A stretch of DNA of 64,000 bases from Pseudoxanthomonas sp. SL93 (lineage in GTDB: Bacteria; Pseudomonadota; Gammaproteobacteria; Xanthomonadales; Xanthomonadaceae). The translations under genes and the position numbers were made by a program. The stretch spans positions 2,976,001 through 3,040,000 of the forward strand of contig NZ_CP113065.1 in the NCBI RefSeq assembly GCF_026625825.1, written 5' to 3'. Numbering within the stretch: the first letter of the stretch is position 1; each line of letters starts with the position of its first letter. The notes below the pieces were generated by a model that ran no database searches, was not told the origin of the DNA, and worked only from the letters and a program-made list of their open reading frames with translations. Of this stretch, positions 60,792 to 64,000 are shown one piece after another.

Positions 60792-61369
60792 CACCCGGCA
60801 GTCCGCTGGTCCGGCTGGGTGCGCTCGGCCTGGGCCTGCTGGCGGCGTGGCCGCTGCAGGCCAGCGAGAAAAGCGATTTCGACCCGGCCCACACGCGGCT
60901 TGGGTTCGAGCTGCGCACGCGCTGGGGCCAGGTGCTGGACGGCGTGTTCAAGCGCTACGAAGGCGACGTGACCCGGCTTCCCGATGGCCGCCACCAGGTG
61001 CGGCTGCGCATGTACACCCGCGACGTCGAGATCCTGGGTCACCCGCGCTACAGCGAATGGGCACGCAGCGAGAAATTCTTCGACGCCGACCGCTACCCGG
61101 TGGTGGTGTTCACCTCCAAGCCGTACGACGAGCGCCTGCTGCGCGAGGGCGGCAAGCTGGAAGGCGACCTGAGCATCAAGGGGATCAACCGCGCGCGCAG
61201 CCTGGATGTCGCACCGTCCACCTGCGACCGCCCCGCCAGGGACTGCGACGTGCTGGCCACCGGTGCGGTGCGCCGCAGCGACTACGACATGGATGACTGG
61301 ATGGTGGCGGTGAGCGACCGCGTGGTGTTCGTACTGCGCGCACGCGTAAGGGATGGGGCGCAGCCGTGA
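60788..61369 (+). CDS. YceI-family periplasmic protein
   Basis: 193 residues. A signal peptide (residues 1-25, ending LQASEKSD) precedes the lipocalin-like YceI domain: FDPAHTRLGFELRTRWGQVLDGVFKRYEGDV, SEKFFDADRYPVVVFTSKPY, and the C-terminal strand DDWMVAVSDRVVFVLRARV. Family members bind polyisoprenoids. A pair of cysteines (STCDRPARDCDV) may form a disulfide. Its stop overlaps the GTG start of the next gene (GTGA). Confidence 0.88.
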   Translation: MTPGSPLVRLGALGLGLLAAWPLQASEKSDFDPAHTRLGFELRTRWGQVLDGVFKRYEGDVTRLPDGRHQVRLRMYTRDVEILGHPRYSEWARSEKFFDADRYPVVVFTSKPYDERLLREGGKLEGDLSIKGINRARSLDVAPSTCDRPARDCDVLATGAVRRSDYDMDDWMVAVSDRVVFVLRARVRDGAQP

Positions 61370-63339
61370 ACCGCCGTGCCGTTTCCCTGGCCGTGCGTTG
61401 CGCGGCGATCTGGCTTGCGTTGCTGTGCAGCGCGTGCGCCAGCCTGAGCGATGCGCAGCGCGACCGTGCCGCCGGCATCGCGGCGGCGGCGCGCTCGGAC
61501 GTGGTCGAATGCACGCAGCCCGATGCCTGCGCGCTATCCTCGCCGTTGTATGACCTTGGGGCGCGTGCACGGGCCGAATCCACGCCGCAGGCACCGCGCC
61601 ACTACGCGGTGATCCTGGACGAAGGCCAGGGCGCGCTGCTGGCGCGGCTCAACCTGATCCGCAGCGCGCGCCAGCGCATCGACCTGCAGACCTACATCTT
61701 CGACAAGGACGACAGCGCCCGCCTGGTGCTGGACGAATTGCTGGCCGCGGCGCGACGAGGCGTGAAGGTGCGCCTGCTGATCGACCAGCTGTCGGCCATC
61801 GCCGACCTGGAGATCCTGGCGGCGCTGTCGGGCGCGCACGACAACTTCAGCATCCGCATCTACAACCCCAGCTTCGGCAAGGCCAAGCTCAACTACCTGG
61901 ACTATGCGGGCAGCGTGCTGTGCTGCTTCCGCCGCTTCAACCAGCGCATGCACACCAAGCTGCTGCTGGTGGACGAGCGCATCGGCATCAGTGGCGGCCG
62001 CAACTACCAGGACGACTATTACGACTGGGACGCCGAATACAACTTCCGCGACCGCGACGTGCTGGTGGCCGGGCCCGAAGCCGCGGCCATGGCGGGCAAC
62101 TTCCAGGCCTTCTGGGATGCCCGCCGCAGCGTGCCGGCGGAGCGCCTGAATGACGTCGGCCGCACCCTGCTGGACGGTGGGGTGCCCGCCATGCCGGTGC
62201 CGTCCTACCTGCGGCCGGAGCGGGTGCAGGCGCTGTCGCTGGAAGCCAACGACGCCGGCGTGATCGAGCAGCGCTTCGTGCAGGCCGCGTATCCGGTCGG
62301 CGCCGTGCAGTACGTGGCCGACCTGCCGCAGAAGCACCGCCGCGAGCGCGCGGACAACGCGGCGCCGGCCGCCCCCGAACTGGAGGCGCTGATCGCCGGC
62401 GCGCAGACCGAAGTGCTGCTGCAGACGCCGTACCTGGTGCTGTCCAAGCAGGCACAGAACCTGTTCCGCGCCCTGCGCCAGCGGCAACCGCCGCCGCGGG
62501 TCATCGTGTCCACCAACAGCCTGGCGGCCACCGACAATCCCATCGTTTACTCGATGTCGTTCAAGTACAAGCGCCGCTACCTGCGCGAGTTCGGCTTCCA
62601 GATCCACGAGTACAAGCCGTTCCCGGAAGACGCGCCGGTGGACTACGCCGCGTTGATGCCGGATGGTCCGCCGCTGGCGACGGAAGGCGAGGTTTCTTCC
62701 CGCACGGCATCGGGCAGCGGGGGAATCCGCGGGCCATCGGGTTCGCTCGGGCCCTCGGGGAACGCCAGCGCGGGCGAGACCACGCGCCGCCTGCAGCGCA
62801 CCGAGTCGCGTCCGTCGTTCTTCAGCAGTGGCGCGGCCACCGAACCCCTGCCGCTGAAGCGCGCGGGCGTGCGCATGGGCCTGCATGCCAAGTCGATGGT
62901 GATCGACGGCGCCACCGCGGTGATCGGCACGCACAACTTCGATCCGCGTTCGGAGAACTACAACACCGAGGCGGCGGTGGTGATCCGCGACGCGGCCTTC
63001 GCGCAGGCGCTGGCGGAGAGCATCCGCCGCGACATGTCGCCCCGCAATGCCTGGGTGATCGCCCCGCGCGCGAAGCCGCCGGTGTTCTCGGGCCTGGACT
63101 ACAGCCTGGGCAAGGTGTCCGAATCGCTGCCGATCTTCGATGTCTGGCCGTGGCGCTACGCCAGCAGCTACGAATTCCAGCCCGGGCCGGAATGCCCGCT
63201 GCCGCTGGCGCCGAAGGACCCCGGCTTCCATCGCTGCTATGTGGCCGTGGGGGATTTTCCCGAGGTCAACGTGGGCCCGAAGTGGCTGTACACGCGCGTG
63301 CTGACCGCCTTCGGCGCGGGCCTGGTGCCGATCCTCTGA
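61366..63339 (+). CDS. Phospholipase D/cardiolipin-synthase-like protein with a long linker
   Basis: 657 residues from the GTG at 61366; a lipobox (LLCSAC, residues 20-25) suggests a lipoprotein. Two HKD motifs are seen: HTKLLLVDERIGISGGRNYQD and HAKSMVIDGATAVIGTHNFDPRSEN. Between them an extra Gly/Ser/Pro-rich segment of about 60 residues (SRTASGSGGIRGPSGSLGPS and following, 62690-62800) precedes the second motif, longer than I expect for the family. Likely a phosphatidyltransferase acting in the periplasm or on lipids. Translationally coupled to the YceI gene. Confidence 0.88.
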   Translation: MNRRAVSLAVRCAAIWLALLCSACASLSDAQRDRAAGIAAAARSDVVECTQPDACALSSPLYDLGARARAESTPQAPRHYAVILDEGQGALLARLNLIRSARQRIDLQTYIFDKDDSARLVLDELLAAARRGVKVRLLIDQLSAIADLEILAALSGAHDNFSIRIYNPSFGKAKLNYLDYAGSVLCCFRRFNQRMHTKLLLVDERIGISGGRNYQDDYYDWDAEYNFRDRDVLVAGPEAAAMAGNFQAFWDARRSVPAERLNDVGRTLLDGGVPAMPVPSYLRPERVQALSLEANDAGVIEQRFVQAAYPVGAVQYVADLPQKHRRERADNAAPAAPELEALIAGAQTEVLLQTPYLVLSKQAQNLFRALRQRQPPPRVIVSTNSLAATDNPIVYSMSFKYKRRYLREFGFQIHEYKPFPEDAPVDYAALMPDGPPLATEGEVSSRTASGSGGIRGPSGSLGPSGNASAGETTRRLQRTESRPSFFSSGAATEPLPLKRAGVRMGLHAKSMVIDGATAVIGTHNFDPRSENYNTEAAVVIRDAAFAQALAESIRRDMSPRNAWVIAPRAKPPVFSGLDYSLGKVSESLPIFDVWPWRYASSYEFQPGPECPLPLAPKDPGFHRCYVAVGDFPEVNVGPKWLYTRVLTAFGAGLVPIL

Positions 63340-63427
63340 GCGCCGGGTGCGCATGTCCGGCCCTCCGCCCGACCGGCGTATTCTGTAGCGGCATGCCAAT
63401 CGCCCTTCAACCATCACGGATTCCCCG

Positions 63428-63856
63428 ATGACGTTCCGCGCCCCCGTCGACCTTGCCGCCCTGAATGCCTTCGCACGCGACAGCCTGGTGTCGCACCTGG
63501 GCATCGTGATGACCGAGGCGGGCGAGGACTGGCTGCGCGCGACGATGCCGGTGGACCGTCGCACGGTGCAGCCGTTCGGCATCCTGCATGGCGGCGCGTC
63601 GGTGGTGCTGGCCGAAACGCTGGGCAGCATGGCCGGCAACCTGTGCGTGGACACGACGAAGGAAATGGTGGTGGGGCTGGAGATCAATGCCAACCACCTG
63701 CGCGCGATGCGCGATGGCGTGGTCACCGGCACCGCGCGTGCGCTGCACATCGGGCGCAGCACGCAGGTGTGGGAGATCCGCATCGAGAACGACGACGGCA
63801 AGCCCGTCTGCATCTCGCGACTGACCCTGGCGGTGGTGCCGGTGCCGAAAGCGTGA
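63428..63856 (+). CDS. PaaI/EntH-type hotdog thioesterase
   Basis: 142 residues. The hotdog signature QPFGILHGGASVVLAETLGSMAGNL and the paired strand EMVVGLEINANHLRAMRDGVVTGTARALHIGRSTQVWEIRI are intact, with the catalytic Glu in LAETLGS. It hydrolyses aryl- or acyl-CoA in the cytosol. Starts 88 bp after the phospholipase-D-like gene; start preceded by CGGATTCC, a weak site. Confidence 0.9.
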   Translation: MTFRAPVDLAALNAFARDSLVSHLGIVMTEAGEDWLRATMPVDRRTVQPFGILHGGASVVLAETLGSMAGNLCVDTTKEMVVGLEINANHLRAMRDGVVTGTARALHIGRSTQVWEIRIENDDGKPVCISRLTLAVVPVPKA

Positions 63857-63923
63857 CCGGCGCTGTCCCTGCGACGGGCACGGACGCATTCCGCCGGACC
63901 CCGCCATCCGGTATCGTGACGGG

Positions 63924-64000
63924 ATGAGCAACCCCCCCGTCCCTGCCGCCGGTGGCGGCAGTGTGGCGCGTGCGTTTCGTTACCTGTACCGCGTGCCGCT
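63924..64000 (+). CDS. Start of a further gene (3' cut by window edge)
   Basis: The ATG at 63924 (with GACGGG upstream) opens a frame to the window end, reading MSNPPVPAAGGGSVARAFRYLYRVPL. The N-terminus resembles lysophospholipid acyltransferases of xanthomonads, but 25 codons do not suffice to decide. Confidence 0.4.
   Translation, partial: MSNPPVPAAGGGSVARAFRYLYRVP

Noticed and set aside
1..64000. CRISPR array, prophage, or IS element
   Set aside because: No regularly spaced direct repeats with unique spacers, no cas, phage structural or transposase gene was recognised.

Overview
The window is GC-rich chromosomal DNA that is densely coding, with short intergenic gaps. Gene content and repeat types fit the gammaproteobacterial family Xanthomonadaceae/Lysobacteraceae; a Pseudoxanthomonas- or Stenotrophomonas-like genome is my best guess. 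The pointers are the recC-recB-recD order, a DUF2058/YgjP-like pair, zapE, palindromic repeats of the GGAGCGACGTnAGTCGCGA type, and integron attC sites of the kind seen in xanthomonad chromosomal integrons. No rRNA, tRNA, CRISPR array, prophage or intact transposase was seen.

Layout. 1-7.6 kb: recC (5' end cut by the window edge), recB and recD in one overlapping operon; recD carries what looks like a repeat element inserted in frame. 7.8-10.3 kb: an outer-membrane barrel protein, then a divergent MerR regulator and glutaredoxin-MauE fusion with a textbook MerR promoter. 10.3-16.7 kb: a lone receiver, a four-PAS hybrid histidine kinase, an OYE-family reductase with a RidA protein, and a divergent GcvA-type LysR regulator. 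16.9-32.3 kb: housekeeping and accessory enzymes (folE, purU, two paralogous M20 amidohydrolases around a TauE/SafE-type exporter, an APC permease, secreted hydrolases).

32.3-40.2 kb is a vitamin B12-controlled block. A cobalamin riboswitch precedes metE (B12-independent methionine synthase). A second, very similar riboswitch with a clear sigma-70 promoter precedes nrdA-nrdB (class Ia, B12-independent ribonucleotide reductase). The two transcription units converge, with only a thioesterase gene between them. 40-51 kb: a 2-oxoadipate dioxygenase-like gene, a sterol-desaturase family gene, an EF-hand protein, an OmpR/EnvZ-type two-component system, a sirtuin, zapE and an AEC transporter.

52-57.4 kb is the accessory part. 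A palindrome-rich non-coding stretch is followed by an array of six small integron gene cassettes, all on the + strand. Four have recognisable attC sites, a fifth site is degenerate and the last site is lost. No integrase lies in the window, so here the array is a CALIN-type cluster (attC sites without an integrase). One cassette gene (57 codons) is reported here from direct translation. Four more small secreted or membrane genes of unknown function follow. 57.5-64 kb returns to core-like genes: a phasin-like protein, a Ycf46-like AAA ATPase, a ParA-like ATPase, SixA, YceI, a phospholipase-D/cardiolipin-synthase-like protein, a hotdog thioesterase and the first codons of a further gene.
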